Counted from the stretch's first letter, positions 30,443 to 40,118 are shown. The stretch: DNA of 64,000 nucleotides from Streptomyces gilvus (GCF_022513565.1 NZ_JAKWBE010000025.1:62001-126000), one strand, 5' to 3'. Notes: generated from the letters alone by a model not told the origin. Made by a program: numbers and translations.

Positions 30443-31642
30443 TCAGTTGGAGGCGAGGAGCTTCAGCTCGGGGTGGGCCGTGCCGCCCGCGATCGCCGTC
30501 GAGGAGATGTGGGACATCACGCGCTCGTCGACCGGGTCGTTCGCCGGGTCGTCGTGGACGACGATGTGCTCGTAGGTCGTCGTGCGCTGGGCGGGAACCC
30601 GCCCCGCCTTCCTGATCAGGTCGATGATCTCCAGGCGGTTGGAGCGGTGCTTGGCGCCGGCGGAGGAGACGACGTTCTCCTCGAGCATGATCGAGCCGAG
30701 GTCGTCGGCGCCGTAGTGCAGGGACAGCTGGCCGACCTCCTTGCCCGTGGTCAGCCAGGAGCCCTGGATGTGCTGGACGTTGTCCAGGAAGAGGCGGGCG
30801 ATGGCGATCATCCGCAGGTACTCGAAGATCGTGGCCTGCGTACGGCCCTTCAGGTGGTTGTTCTCGGGCTGGTAGGTGTACGGGATGAAAGCCCGGAAGC
30901 CGCCCGTGCGGTCCTGCACGTCACGGATCATCCGCAGGTGCTCGATCCGCTCGGCGTTGGTCTCGCCCGTGCCCATCAGCATGGTCGACGTGGACTCCAC
31001 GCCCAGCCGGTGGGCGGTCTCCATGATCTCCAGCCAGCGCTCGCCGCTCTCCTTCAGCGGGGCGATCGCCTTGCGCGGCCGCTCCGGCAGCAGCTCCGCG
31101 CCGGCGCCGGCGAAGGAGTCGAGGCCGGCCGCGTGGATACGGGTGATGGCCTCCTCCACCGACACCTGGGAGATACGGGCCATGTGCTCGACCTCGGACG
31201 CGCCGAGGGAGTGGATGACCAGCTGCGGGAAGGCGTCCTTGATGGCCTTGAAGTGCTTCTCGTAGTACTCCACGCCGTAGTCCGGGTGGTGGCCGCCCTG
31301 GAACATGATCTGCGTGCCGCCCAGCTCGACGGTCTCCGCGCACCGGCGCAGGATGTCGTCCAGGTCGCGCGTCCAGCCCTTGTCCGTGTCCTTGGGGGCG
31401 GCGTAGAAGGCGCAGAACTTGCACGCCGTGACGCACACGTTCGTGTAGTTGATGTTCCGCTCGATGATGTACGTCGCGATGTGCTCGGTGCCCGCGTACT
31501 TACGGCGGCGTACGGCGTCGGCGGCCGCGCCCAGCGCGTGCAGGGGGGCGTCGCGGTAGAGGTCGAGCGCTTCTTCCGGCGTGATGCGTCCACCGGCGGC
31601 GGCACGGTCGAGCACGGACTGGAGGTCGGCCTTCTCGGTCAC
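30443..31642 (-). CDS. mqnC: cyclic dehypoxanthine futalosine synthase
   Basis: Radical SAM enzyme of the futalosine route to menaquinone; it closes the ring of dehypoxanthine futalosine. The 399-residue protein has the radical SAM cysteines C70, C74 and C77 (CVTACKFC), the GGTQIMFQGGHHPDYG segment and IPYTYQPENNHLKG typical of MqnC and related MqnE. Length and overall sequence fit MqnC. The GTG start follows GAAAGGGAC. A TAGGCT hexamer on the minus strand near 31,700 could be its -10 element. Confidence 0.94.
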   Translation of the reverse strand: MTEKADLQSVLDRAAAGGRITPEEALDLYRDAPLHALGAAADAVRRRKYAGTEHIATYIIERNINYTNVCVTACKFCAFYAAPKDTDKGWTRDLDDILRRCAETVELGGTQIMFQGGHHPDYGVEYYEKHFKAIKDAFPQLVIHSLGASEVEHMARISQVSVEEAITRIHAAGLDSFAGAGAELLPERPRKAIAPLKESGERWLEIMETAHRLGVESTSTMLMGTGETNAERIEHLRMIRDVQDRTGGFRAFIPYTYQPENNHLKGRTQATIFEYLRMIAIARLFLDNVQHIQGSWLTTGKEVGQLSLHYGADDLGSIMLEENVVSSAGAKHRSNRLEIIDLIRKAGRVPAQRTTTYEHIVVHDDPANDPVDERVMSHISSTAIAGGTAHPELKLLASN

Positions 31643-31732
31643 CGGGCGTCCCTTTCGTCAAGGGTTGTGGACGGCTGCGTCCGCGGTGCACGGACCGAAC
31701 CAGCCTACGCCAGCCCTCCGACAACCCCGACG

Positions 31733-32635
31733 TCAGGCCGCGTACGCCCCGATGAGCAGCCCCAGGAACGCCCCCGCGATCAGGAACGGCCCGAACGCGA
31801 TCGCCGTCTTGCGTCCGGCCCGCCGCGCCACGACGAGCGCGCCGCCGTACAGCGCGCCGAGCAGGAACGCGGCGAAGGTCCCGAGCATCACCGTCGCCCA
31901 CCCGTACCACCCGAGCACGGCCCCGAGCCCCAGCGCCAGTTTCACGTCCCCGAAGCCCATGCCGCCCGGGTTGATGAGGAACAGCAGGAAGAAGGCGCCG
32001 CCGAGCGCGAGGGCGCCGAACAGCGCGGTCGGCCAGTCACCGGCGTGCTCCGGTACGAGGGCGACGAGCCCGAGCAGCACGAGCGCGGCCGCCGCGAGGG
32101 GCAGGGTCAGCGGGTCCGGCAGCCGCTGCACCCGGAAGTCGACGACGGCCAGCAGCACCCCGACGGGCGCGAGCAGCAGCCACACCGCGAGCTCGGGCCG
32201 CGTCCCGGTGGCGGCGGCGAGGGCGGCACAGACGAGGGCGGTGGCGAGGACGAGGGCGGGGGTACGGGGGCCGTACGTGGGCGCCGGCGCGGCTGTCTGA
32301 GCTGCCCCTGCCGCTGTATCGGCATCCCCGTCAGCTGTATCGGCTTGTCGGGGGTGCGCGGAGCCTGGTCCGGCGTCCCGGGCAGTCTCTTCTACGGCTC
32401 CGCCGGACCAGGCGGATGCTTCGGCGACGGCGTCCGCGCACTGCCCGCAGCGGGCCCGGCCGAGCCATCCGCCGAGCCGTCCGCCGATGCGGTGCTCCCC
32501 CGGACAGGTCTCGCGCCAGCTCTCCCCCGACGGGACCGAGAACCGGTACGCGGCCCTCGGCAGCAGCGACCCCGCCGCCCCGCCCCACAGCGCGGCAGCG
32601 GCGATCAGCGCCCCCGTGCTCACCCCGGCGCTCAT
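31733..32635 (-). CDS. A24 family prepilin peptidase
   Basis: Membrane aspartyl protease that trims prepilin leader peptides. The two catalytic aspartates are present: D166 (AVVDFRVQRLP) and D230 in GMGFGD. Cysteines C44, C63 and C66 sit in the hydrophilic N-terminal part where larger members bind zinc. A long Ala/Asp/Thr-rich insertion (about 80-120) separates that part from the membrane core. It overlaps the LysM-BTAD gene by four bases. It probably serves the Flp pilin encoded at 50,333. Confidence 0.88.
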   Translation of the reverse strand: MSAGVSTGALIAAAALWGGAAGSLLPRAAYRFSVPSGESWRETCPGEHRIGGRLGGWLGRARCGQCADAVAEASAWSGGAVEETARDAGPGSAHPRQADTADGDADTAAGAAQTAAPAPTYGPRTPALVLATALVCAALAAATGTRPELAVWLLLAPVGVLLAVVDFRVQRLPDPLTLPLAAAALVLLGLVALVPEHAGDWPTALFGALALGGAFFLLFLINPGGMGFGDVKLALGLGAVLGWYGWATVMLGTFAAFLLGALYGGALVVARRAGRKTAIAFGPFLIAGAFLGLLIGAYAA

Positions 32636-35610
32636 CCCACCGCGGCGACGCCGGTGCGCCAGGACGGCAGCAGTTCGTCGAGGAGGGCCTCGGTGCGCGC
32701 GGGCAGCCCGCGGGCACCGCTGCGGTTGACGAGGTCGGCGGCGAGCGACTTCAGCCGGTCGGTGTCACCCGTGGCGTGGGTGGCGCGCAGCAGCTCGTTC
32801 CACAGGCGCTCGTCCGCGGGCGCGGAGTTGAGGGCCGCGTCGAGGGCCTCGATGGCCTTCTCCGCGCGGTCCTTCTCCAGGTGGAACGCGGACAGCGCGA
32901 GCCCGATGTCGGCGACCAGCAACGGGAGTTGGGCGTCGATGATCTCGTGGGTGAGCCAGCGGTAGCGACCCTCGGGCCGGTCGGCGAGCAGCGGACCGCG
33001 GACCAGGACCAGCGCGTCGGTGAGCAGACGCCCCCGTACGACACGGCTGTCGACGCCCTTGCCCTGGGTGGCCTCGTGGTACAGCGAGCGCAGCACGTCC
33101 AGGTCGGACACGACGGACTTGGCGAGCACGAGCCGCCCGGTGGCGTCGGCGGACAGCCGGGGGCTGCCGTCCGGATCGGTACCGAGCCAGACCCGCAGCC
33201 GCTCCAGCAACGCGTCCCGCACGTCCTCCGTGACGCCCCGCGGCCACAACGCGGAGGCCAGCACCCGCGGATGGACGCCCTCGCGGTGCAGCAGCAACAG
33301 GGCGAGCGCCTCGTGCAGCAGCGCGCTGCGCTCCCCGTCCGGGGTCTCCAGCCCGATGATCTCGTACGACCCGACAAGCCGCGCGTACACCGCGGGCCGC
33401 CCCTGCTCGCTGATGTCGACGAGGAACGGCGGTGTGGGCGTGGGCCCTTGGGGATCGCGCTCGGGGTCCGCCTCGACGAACAGCTCGACGACGGCCCGCT
33501 GTTGGGCCGACGGCAGCAGCTGGGCGTCGAGTTCGAGCCCGAGGAGCGGGGCGAGCAGCTTGCCCGCGCCGGTGATCTCCATCTCCCAGGCGGCGCCGGG
33601 CAGATCGCCGGTCTCGGTGCCGACCAGGTAGCCGATGCCCAACCGGCTGGCGTCGGAGGCGAGTTCGGCGAGCTTGACGGCGTCCTCGGGCGAGGGCTGC
33701 GCGGCGAGCAGGACGAGGTGCGGCGCCCAACGGGTGTGCTGGGCGGGCCCGGTACGCCCGGTGAGCACGGAGTCGTGGCCGGCAGCCCCGAGGGCCCCGC
33801 GCCGCTGCCGGGTCTCGGCCTCCATGGTCTCGATCAGGTCGTCGATGCCGTCGAGGTGACGGAGCCGGTTGGGAGCGAGAGGAGTGAGATCCTCCCCGAA
33901 GCCGACGAGCGTGATCGTCATCCGGTCCGACCATCCGTTGGTCGCCAACTCGGCGGCCACGGAGGCGAAGACGGCCGCCCGGTCGGCCTCGCGCCCGCTC
34001 AGCGAGACGATGCCCGGCACGGCTTCCAGATTGAGCAGCAGCCGGGAGTCGTCCATGGTCCCGAGGCTGACGAGGCCGGGGTACGGCGCGGCCGTGTCGA
34101 CGTCCTCGTACCGCTCGGCGTCGCTGCGGGCCAGCATCCAGAACGTCTGGTCCTGCCCGAGCTGCCAGGGCGCGGGCGGCTTCCCGGCGGGCTGGGCGAG
34201 CTGCAGATGCAGGTCGCCGTTGGTGAGCCAGGCGGCGTACACGGTCGGCAACGGCCGTGACTCCCCGGCGAGTTGTGCGGCCAGCCCGCGCAGGGAGCGG
34301 TCGAGCAGTCGTACGGCCTCGGGGTCGGCGCCGACGAGGAGCGCGTCCTGCGCGTCGGCGGCGTCCCCGGTCGGCGTGGGCGGCTCCATACCGCGCCGCC
34401 CACCGACGGCACCGAACGCCGACTGCCACAACGCCTGCCGACGGCGCCGGCCGAGGGCACCGAGGAGGCCGGCGGCGAGAAGGGGGGCGCCGAGAAGGGC
34501 CTCGGAAAGACCGAAGGAGTCGGAGTGGGAGTGGGAGCCGGACTCGGAAGCGGTGGCCTGCTGCTGGTGATGGTCCTGCTGCTGTGCTTCGGGCCGCTGC
34601 TGGGGCACCGAGACCTGCTGACCACCGCTTTCCTGCTGCTGCGCGTGCGCACCGGACTTGGCGTAGTCGTGGATCTGCTGCTGCGCCTCGGGCGAGACAT
34701 GCGCGTTGGCGTCCGGCATCTCGACGAGCTCGCCGCCGTGCGCGTCACCGGGCATCTCCATGATCCAGCCGGGCCGGATCAGACTGGCCTCGGACAGCCG
34801 GGAACCGTCCGGCTGCACCCGGTCCTTGTTGAGCTCGTAGATCTCCTTGTACCGGCGTCCGTCGCCGAGGTGCCGCTGCGCGATCTCCCAGAGGGAGTCA
34901 TGGTGACGGCCTTCGGGCGGCTGGATGCGGTAGTACTTCGTCTCGCCGTGCTGCCTGGCGTTGGCGCCGACGTCGGCCTGTGCGTGGGAGGCCTGTTCGG
35001 CGAGGGCGGCGGCGGTGTGCGCGGCCTGCTCCTGCTGCTGGGCGAAGATACCGGGCGTCGCCTGCGCGGCGGCCACGGTCGGCTTCTGGTTCCCCTCCAG
35101 GCTGTGGCCGAGCTGCGACAGCCCCGGGGTGAGGCTGGCGGCGGTGGCGCCGACGAGCAGCAGCGCGGCGACGAGCTGCCGGGCGAGGATCTGACTCGGG
35201 CCGGCCCCCGGCACCCGCCCGGGCACGCCGACCCCGCTGAGCGCGGCCTTCACCTCCACCAGCACGCAGGCGGTGAACTGCGCCCAGGCCAGCCACACCA
35301 CCACGGTCAGGATGTGGATGAACGTCCAGACGGTGATCTCCTGCTGCAGCCAGTCGAGGCTGGGCGCCCCGCTGGGCAGCGGCCACCCGATGGTGACGGC
35401 GAGCGCACCCGGCACGCCGACGACCAGCACGAGCAGCGCGAGCAACGCGAAGAACGCCTTGACGAAGTCCCCGAAGGTGCGACGCCGGATGCGGACGGGC
35501 TGCGGGGTCCGGTTCCTGGGAGCCGACGAGTTCGCTGCCGGGCTGCCCGTCGAGTTGCCGGTTGACCTGCCCGTCGAGCTGGACGAGCTGGAGGTGCGGC
35601 GTCGTGGCAT
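32632..35610 (-). CDS. membrane LysM and BTAD-domain protein
   Basis: 992-residue protein with an unusual order of parts. A Ser/Arg-rich N-terminus is followed by membrane helices at about 49-74, 94-117 and 143-162, then a LysM-type domain (226-287, YYRIQPPEGRHHDSLWEIAQ), a His/Gln-rich linker, another helix near 372-390 and a large cytoplasmic part. The C-terminus is a winged-helix plus bacterial transcriptional activation domain (TPR-like; about 800-985). Such proteins accompany Tad pilus genes in actinobacteria; a sensing or regulatory role is inferred. Confidence 0.83.
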   Translation of the reverse strand: MPRRRTSSSSSSTGRSTGNSTGSPAANSSAPRNRTPQPVRIRRRTFGDFVKAFFALLALLVLVVGVPGALAVTIGWPLPSGAPSLDWLQQEITVWTFIHILTVVVWLAWAQFTACVLVEVKAALSGVGVPGRVPGAGPSQILARQLVAALLLVGATAASLTPGLSQLGHSLEGNQKPTVAAAQATPGIFAQQQEQAAHTAAALAEQASHAQADVGANARQHGETKYYRIQPPEGRHHDSLWEIAQRHLGDGRRYKEIYELNKDRVQPDGSRLSEASLIRPGWIMEMPGDAHGGELVEMPDANAHVSPEAQQQIHDYAKSGAHAQQQESGGQQVSVPQQRPEAQQQDHHQQQATASESGSHSHSDSFGLSEALLGAPLLAAGLLGALGRRRRQALWQSAFGAVGGRRGMEPPTPTGDAADAQDALLVGADPEAVRLLDRSLRGLAAQLAGESRPLPTVYAAWLTNGDLHLQLAQPAGKPPAPWQLGQDQTFWMLARSDAERYEDVDTAAPYPGLVSLGTMDDSRLLLNLEAVPGIVSLSGREADRAAVFASVAAELATNGWSDRMTITLVGFGEDLTPLAPNRLRHLDGIDDLIETMEAETRQRRGALGAAGHDSVLTGRTGPAQHTRWAPHLVLLAAQPSPEDAVKLAELASDASRLGIGYLVGTETGDLPGAAWEMEITGAGKLLAPLLGLELDAQLLPSAQQRAVVELFVEADPERDPQGPTPTPPFLVDISEQGRPAVYARLVGSYEIIGLETPDGERSALLHEALALLLLHREGVHPRVLASALWPRGVTEDVRDALLERLRVWLGTDPDGSPRLSADATGRLVLAKSVVSDLDVLRSLYHEATQGKGVDSRVVRGRLLTDALVLVRGPLLADRPEGRYRWLTHEIIDAQLPLLVADIGLALSAFHLEKDRAEKAIEALDAALNSAPADERLWNELLRATHATGDTDRLKSLAADLVNRSGARGLPARTEALLDELLPSWRTGVAAVG

Positions 35611-35939
35611 GGCGGGTGTCCTGGGGTCGTGTGCGGACGGTGACTGTGCGTGCTGCGGGACGTGCGGGTGCGGGTGCGCGGGTGGGTTGCCTGGGTGTAC
35701 TGAGCCTACAGAGATCTTATGGACTCGTATTCACAAGGCCGCAGCCCGGATACGGGACTGAGACCTGCCCCTGTCCCCACCCCGGTCTCCCCTCCCCCGG
35801 ATCATCGGCCCGTTCGCGTCCGCGACACCCCCACTCCTCACATTCCCCACACAATCCCCCACCGCCGCTCAAGGCCCCCTTACCCGCCCCTGCTAACTTC
35901 GTTCCCCGTTGCACACAGCCGACTTCGGGGGAGAACACC
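35611..35939. other. divergent intergenic region, promoter-bearing, no gene
   Basis: Separates the LysM-BTAD gene (minus) from the lipoprotein gene (plus). It is C-rich on the plus strand with little structure. TAACTT near 35,895 could be the -10 of the lipoprotein gene, with GGGGGAG just before its GTG. I see no coding frame with proper bias. Confidence 0.5.
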
Positions 35940-36593
35940 GTGGCACGCCACGCACTGACGACCACAACCGCCGCACTCACCGTGGCGGCGGCACTCTTGC
36001 TGACCGGGTGCGGCGGAAACGACAAGTCGTCCTCGGACGACATCAAGGGAGCAGACACGGGCTCCAGCAGCCCGTCGGCTTCGGCCTCCGCGTCCGACGC
36101 GAACGCTCCCGACGTCAGCGTTCCCAGCGACTTCCACCTGGTGTTCGACTTCGAGACGCCGTCCGACGCCAAACAGGCGGCGGCGCTCGCCGGTGCGGAG
36201 AACTTCATCCGGGCCCTGAAGCACGGCATCGCCCAGCAGGATCCGAACGACCCGGCCTACCAGTACTACTCGAACGGCCAGGCCGCACAGTATGCCAAGT
36301 CGCAGATCCAGGCCTGGGTGAAGGGCAGTTGGACGGTCACTGGCACGGACAAGTACTACGACGCCAACGTCACCTCACTGAGCGGCGGCAAGCGTGAACT
36401 CGTCACCTTCTGCCGGAACCAGGGCAAGTCCTTCAGCAAGGAGATCAAGACCGGCAAGATCCTCTACACCGACGAGAACGCGGACAGCTATGTGAAGTAC
36501 CAGTTGCTCGTTTTCCCGCCCAGCGGTTCCACCAAGATCTGGAAGACATCGGTCGTGGATGTCACGGAGCGGGCGAAGGAGTGCCAGAAGTGA
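35940..36593 (+). CDS. lipoprotein, first gene of duplicated cassette (copy 1)
   Basis: 217-residue predicted lipoprotein: signal peptide with lipobox LLTGC near residue 22, then an Asp/Ser-rich linker and a domain of about 150 residues with conserved Tyr/Trp (YQYYSNGQAAQYAKSQIQAW) and two late cysteines. The overall fold resembles small NTF2-like domains, but this is a guess. GTG 35940 follows GGGGGAG. It overlaps the next gene by four bases. A paralogue with the same linker, KxYYD/RYFDxxVT segment and C-terminal Cys lies at 62,727. Family not recognised. Confidence 0.78.
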   Translation: MARHALTTTTAALTVAAALLLTGCGGNDKSSSDDIKGADTGSSSPSASASASDANAPDVSVPSDFHLVFDFETPSDAKQAAALAGAENFIRALKHGIAQQDPNDPAYQYYSNGQAAQYAKSQIQAWVKGSWTVTGTDKYYDANVTSLSGGKRELVTFCRNQGKSFSKEIKTGKILYTDENADSYVKYQLLVFPPSGSTKIWKTSVVDVTERAKECQK

Positions 36594-37672
36594 CGCGGCT
36601 CGCGCTCCTCGGACGCCTGCTCCCGGCCGCCGGCGTCACCCTTGTGCTGATCGGCGCCGGAACCGCGCACGCCAACGACACCCCGCCCCCGTCCTCCGGC
36701 TCCCCCGGCACCTCCAACTCCTCCGGCGGTAAGAACGGCAGCGACATCTACGCCTCCGCCACCTACTCCACGATCAAGGTCCGTCAGGTCAGCGGCCCCA
36801 CCGGCGGCAAGCGCGGTGCCATCTCATCCGTGGACGTCAGCTGGAAGCCCCCCGCCTGCTGGTACGAGCCCGTGTTCACCGGCCAGGAACTGAAGGACTT
36901 CGTGGACCGTACCGACGGCAATGGTGACGTCGGCATTCACGAGTCCTGGTACGGCAAGGGCCTGTGGACCGACCACTACCAGGACGGCAAGCCGGAGAAC
37001 AACTTCGACGACACCAACAGCGTCGCCGATGGCTACAAGAACTACAACATAGGCAAGGACGGCTACTTCTGGCGCAGCGTCGCACCGGACGCGAACGACC
37101 CGGACTCCTGGGACTGCGGCCGCATCATGTTCTGGCAGGACGCCAACGTCGTTCCCAAGGTGCCCCACGCTCCCACGCCGGAGATGCTCGCCGACTACGC
37201 CTACAACCAGATCAAGGTCCCCGACACCGAGATCGAGCTGAAGCCGACCGCCAAGTCCACGGTCAACCTGCCCACTTGGGTCTGGCTGGACAAGGGCACC
37301 TTCCAGGCGGTCAAGGTCCGCGCGGAGCTGCCCCGCACCAACCTCTGGGCCGAAACGACCGCCAAGCCGGTCGCCCTCCACCTGGACCCGGGTACGGGAG
37401 ACGCGACGACCTTCCCGGCCTCCGGCGACTGCACCATCAACGCCGACGGCTCGATCGGCACGGAGTACAAGCCGGGCGACGCCAACCAGACCCCGCCCTG
37501 CGGCATCACGTACCTCAAGGCCACGAACGGCACGCCCTACCACCTGAAGGCCAGCATCACCTGGCAGATCTCCTGGCAGGGCACGGGCGGCACGAGGGGC
37601 GACCTCCCCGACGGCACCTTCGACACCACCCAGGACATGAACGTCCAGGAAATCCAGGCGATCAACCGCTGA
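36590..37672 (+). CDS. secreted PPACWY-motif protein, second gene of duplicated cassette (copy 1)
   Basis: 360-residue protein with a signal peptide ending AHA near residue 28. After a Ser/Gly linker comes the motif PPACWYEP, then DGYFWRSVAPD, CGRIMFWQDANVVPKVPH and TPEMLADYAYNQIKVPDTEI, which are all kept in the paralogue at 63,371. The C-terminal half has the two cysteines GDCTIN and PPCGITY and an Ig-like strand pattern (YHLKASITWQISW). The GTG overlaps the lipoprotein stop (GTGA). No function is known to me; it is likely exported and may work with the lipoprotein at the cell surface. Confidence 0.78.
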   Translation: MTRLALLGRLLPAAGVTLVLIGAGTAHANDTPPPSSGSPGTSNSSGGKNGSDIYASATYSTIKVRQVSGPTGGKRGAISSVDVSWKPPACWYEPVFTGQELKDFVDRTDGNGDVGIHESWYGKGLWTDHYQDGKPENNFDDTNSVADGYKNYNIGKDGYFWRSVAPDANDPDSWDCGRIMFWQDANVVPKVPHAPTPEMLADYAYNQIKVPDTEIELKPTAKSTVNLPTWVWLDKGTFQAVKVRAELPRTNLWAETTAKPVALHLDPGTGDATTFPASGDCTINADGSIGTEYKPGDANQTPPCGITYLKATNGTPYHLKASITWQISWQGTGGTRGDLPDGTFDTTQDMNVQEIQAINR

Positions 37673-37679
37673 CGTACGA

Positions 37680-37706
37680 GCGGCCGGCTTCGAAGAGGTC
37701 GGCCGC
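37680..37706. terminator. terminator hairpin between converging genes
   Basis: Inverted repeat GCGGCCG / CGGCCGC with a 13-base loop, eight bases after the secreted-protein stop and ahead of the 3' end of the Rpn-like pseudogene. Confidence 0.55.
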
Positions 37707-37753
37707 CTCGGTCACCTCATGGAGCGGTGTCTCCACACCGCGTCCGCCACAGC

Positions 37754-38596
37754 TCAGGCATCGAACAGCTGCGCCGCCGCACTCACCTGCACCGCCCGCC
37801 TCGCCCAGACCGTGAGCTGGTCCATGTCGGAGCACCCTTCCACCCGCACACGGACGGCATCGGGCACATCGATGCCCCGCCACTCAAGGATCCGCAGGAC
37901 CATCAACGCACGATCTTCGAGCCGTCCCTCTTCACGGCCCTCCTCACGGGTCTTCTCAGCGACTTCATGCCGGAAGAAGTAGTTGACCGGCATCATCAGC
38001 TCCTTCCAGATCTGCCTGGCCCGGTCGTCGACCAGGCACGACTCCACAAACTGCGCGAGCATCCCCGCACTGTCGGTATCGGTGATCGCCAAGGCCGCAG
38101 CCAGCGGTTTCAGTATGGCAGCGGCGCCCGGCCCTTTCCCATGAATCATCGTCGAGAAGGCCGCGAGAAAGACATCGCGCTGAGCATCTGCCTCGTCGGC
38201 GATCAGCGGCACGTTCTCCGGGCTCAGCACCAGCGGCCGCACCGTCAGCGAGTGCCACCCCGGCAGCCCCAGGCGGATGGGCCGGGCAGCCCACCGCGCC
38301 GTGGACGTGCTCTGGGTCAGCACGATCAACACAGGCTCCCAGCGGTACTTCGCTTACAGGTACGTGAGGTAGTACGCCCAACTGCTTCGCTTGTCCTCGT
38401 CCCGTTTCCCCTGGGACTCGACGACCAGCAGGTACGTCCCCTCACCCGTTTCCGCCCGCAACAACGTGTCCACACGCCGCTCGACCGGTTCGATCTACGT
38501 CAGGTCCCCGTTGAGTACCGCGAAGTCGTGGGGTTCCGGAATCGGGATATGCAGAACGTGCTGCAGAGTACGGGTGAAACCCGCAGGATCCTTCTG
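37754..38596 (-). pseudogene. Rpn / PD-(D/E)XK nuclease-transposase-like protein, two in-frame stops
   Basis: The minus frame reads as the Streptomyces family of Rpn-like nuclease proteins: QKDPAGFTRTLQHVLHIP, EPHDFAVLNGDLT, a stop (TAG, 38495-38497), IEPVERRVDTLLRAETGEG, LLVVESQGKRDEDK, SSWAYYLTYL, a second stop (TAA, 38354-38356), AKYRWEPVLIVLTQS and on to the normal C-terminus. The nuclease core (VESQG) lies between the stops, so the gene is dead. The C-terminal piece from ATG 38332 is still open (192 codons). The first dozen codons are replaced by unrelated sequence at about 38,597. Confidence 0.75.
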
Positions 38597-39298
38597 GCCG
38601 GCGTCAGCGAGGAGCGCGTCCGCCGACTCGCGGCCAACTACGCCTGCTCGAATGAAGAGTTGATCCGTGCCTTGGTCGCCATGGCCGCCGACCGCACCCG
38701 GGGGTGGTGGGAGGAATACAGGGGTGTCCTGCCCGCCGCCTACCTCGACCTCGCCGAGTTGGATCACCACGCACGGTTCCGCCACGACGTGGCGGTCAAC
38801 CACCTACCCGGACTCCTCCAGACCGAGGCCTATGCGCGGGCCCTTTTCTCCTACATGAACCCCGAGTTCCCGCAGAGCGAGGTGGAGCACCGGGTAAGTC
38901 ACCGGATGACGCGGAAGGCCATCATCGAGGGTCCCGATCCCATCCCGTACGAGACCCTCATTCATGAGGCCGCTCTCCGCATCAAGGTGGCAGGCCGGCC
39001 CGCGTTCCGAGCCCAGCTGACCCGCGTCCTGGAGTTGTCCGAGGCGGGCCACGTGACCGTACGGGTCATCCCTTTCACCCTTGACGACTTCGCCGGCGCC
39101 GGAAGCGCGATGGTGTACCTCGGAGGAGCCGTCCCGCACCTGGACACCGTGGTTCGTGACGCCCCGCACGGCACGGCCTTCGTCGACTCCCAGGCCCAAC
39201 TGGAGCACTTTCGGAAACTCTTCCGTAGGGTGAGGGAAGCATCACTCGACCCTCAGCGGTCGCGTGACCTCATCCACCGGTTGGCCAAGGAACTGTGA
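38549..39298 (+). pseudogene. XRE-family regulator with DUF5753, missing its helix-turn-helix
   Basis: The open frame holds a full DUF5753 ligand domain (GWWEEYRGVLPAAYLDLAEL, LPGLLQTEAYARALF, HEAALRIKVAGRP, ITVRV-like stretches, LIHRLAKEL at the end). Intact relatives have an N-terminal Cro-type helix-turn-helix of some 60-70 residues; here similarity begins only at GVSEERVRRLAANYAC (38,600). Upstream the frame merely reads the opposite strand of the Rpn pseudogene. An ATG at 38549 could still give 249 residues, but it could not bind DNA. It is followed 10 bases later by the usual DUF397 gene. Confidence 0.7.
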
Positions 39299-39308
39299 GG
39301 ACCCAGCC

Positions 39309-39512
39309 ATGACCACCCCCGCTCAGTGGCGGAAGTCGTCCTTCTCAGGCGGCGGGGAGGGCAACGACTGCGTAGAAATTGCGAACCTGCGCACACGAGT
39401 AGCGATACGCGATTCCAAGACCCCTGCCCGAGGCGTCCTCTCCTTCCCCACCAAGTCCTTCACGGCGTTCGTCTTGTCTCTCAAGACCGACTCCGCACGT
39501 CCGTCGGCCTGA
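39309..39512 (+). CDS. DUF397 domain protein
   Basis: 67-residue protein with the family pattern: WRKSSFSGGGEGNDCVEIA, then VAIRDSKTPARGVLSFP and SFTAFVLSLK. DUF397 proteins are usually encoded right after an XRE-DUF5753 regulator, BldB-like in type, and act with it. Here the partner has lost its DNA-binding part. The ATG is 10 bases after the partner's stop. Confidence 0.85.
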   Translation: MTTPAQWRKSSFSGGGEGNDCVEIANLRTRVAIRDSKTPARGVLSFPTKSFTAFVLSLKTDSARPSA

Positions 39513-39522
39513 CCCGACCGGT

Positions 39523-40118
39523 TCAGAATCCCCGGGGATCCGGGTGAGGCTTCGCCGACGGGTCCTGAGACCAGGTCAGACGAGCCTCGATCTGGTCCCC
39601 TGTGAGCTCGATGAGCCGGTCGGTCGCCCAGCCGTTCACTGGACGGCACGGGGAAACTGCGGCAGGCGGAAGGCCGCCAGATGCGCCGGCAGGGCTTCCG
39701 GACGGTACACCGGCTTCTTGACCTCGCCGCTCCCCGTCTTCGGCTTGGACGATCTGCGCAGGTCCAGACAGTCGACCACCTGCTCCACCAGGTAGAGGAA
39801 GTAGTCGTCGTCCTTCGCACCGTCGATGTCGACCGGTACGAGACTGCCGGCTGCCAGGAGCCCGTCTCCGAGACTCTCGACGAGGCGGCGGCTGAGCACT
39901 GGAGCGCTCGGGCTGCCTGAGGGAAACTCGCTCTTGGACCAGGATCGCTCGCCCAACCATTCGGCACGCAACCGAGTGGGCCGGTCCGCTTCATCCCCCA
40001 CACGTTGCCAACGCATGGTCCGCAGGATATCGAAACCATTAGGATGCAGGCCCTGGTATTCGCTGAGGCTCGGCAGGAGCCGATACACCGTCAGGCTCTC
40101 CTTGGTCTCGTCAGTCAT
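39523..40118 (-). pseudogene. Imm11/DUF1629-like immunity protein, frameshifted copy A
   Basis: Reads MTDETKESLTVYRLLPSLSE to RLPQFPRAVQ and then stops at 39636; the next frame continues NGWATDRLIELTGDQIEA to PHPDPRGF. The intact paralogue at 40432 reads VQWN at this point, so one G of TGG has been lost near 39,637. If repaired it would have 198 residues, exactly like the paralogue. The APVLSRRLVESL and YFLYLVEQVVDCLDLRRSS segments fit DUF1629/Imm11. It is probably a decayed orphan immunity gene. Confidence 0.75.

Noticed and set aside
37727..38548. In-frame upstream extension of the DUF5753 frame
   Set aside because: This stretch is the reverse strand of the Rpn-like pseudogene, not a helix-turn-helix domain.
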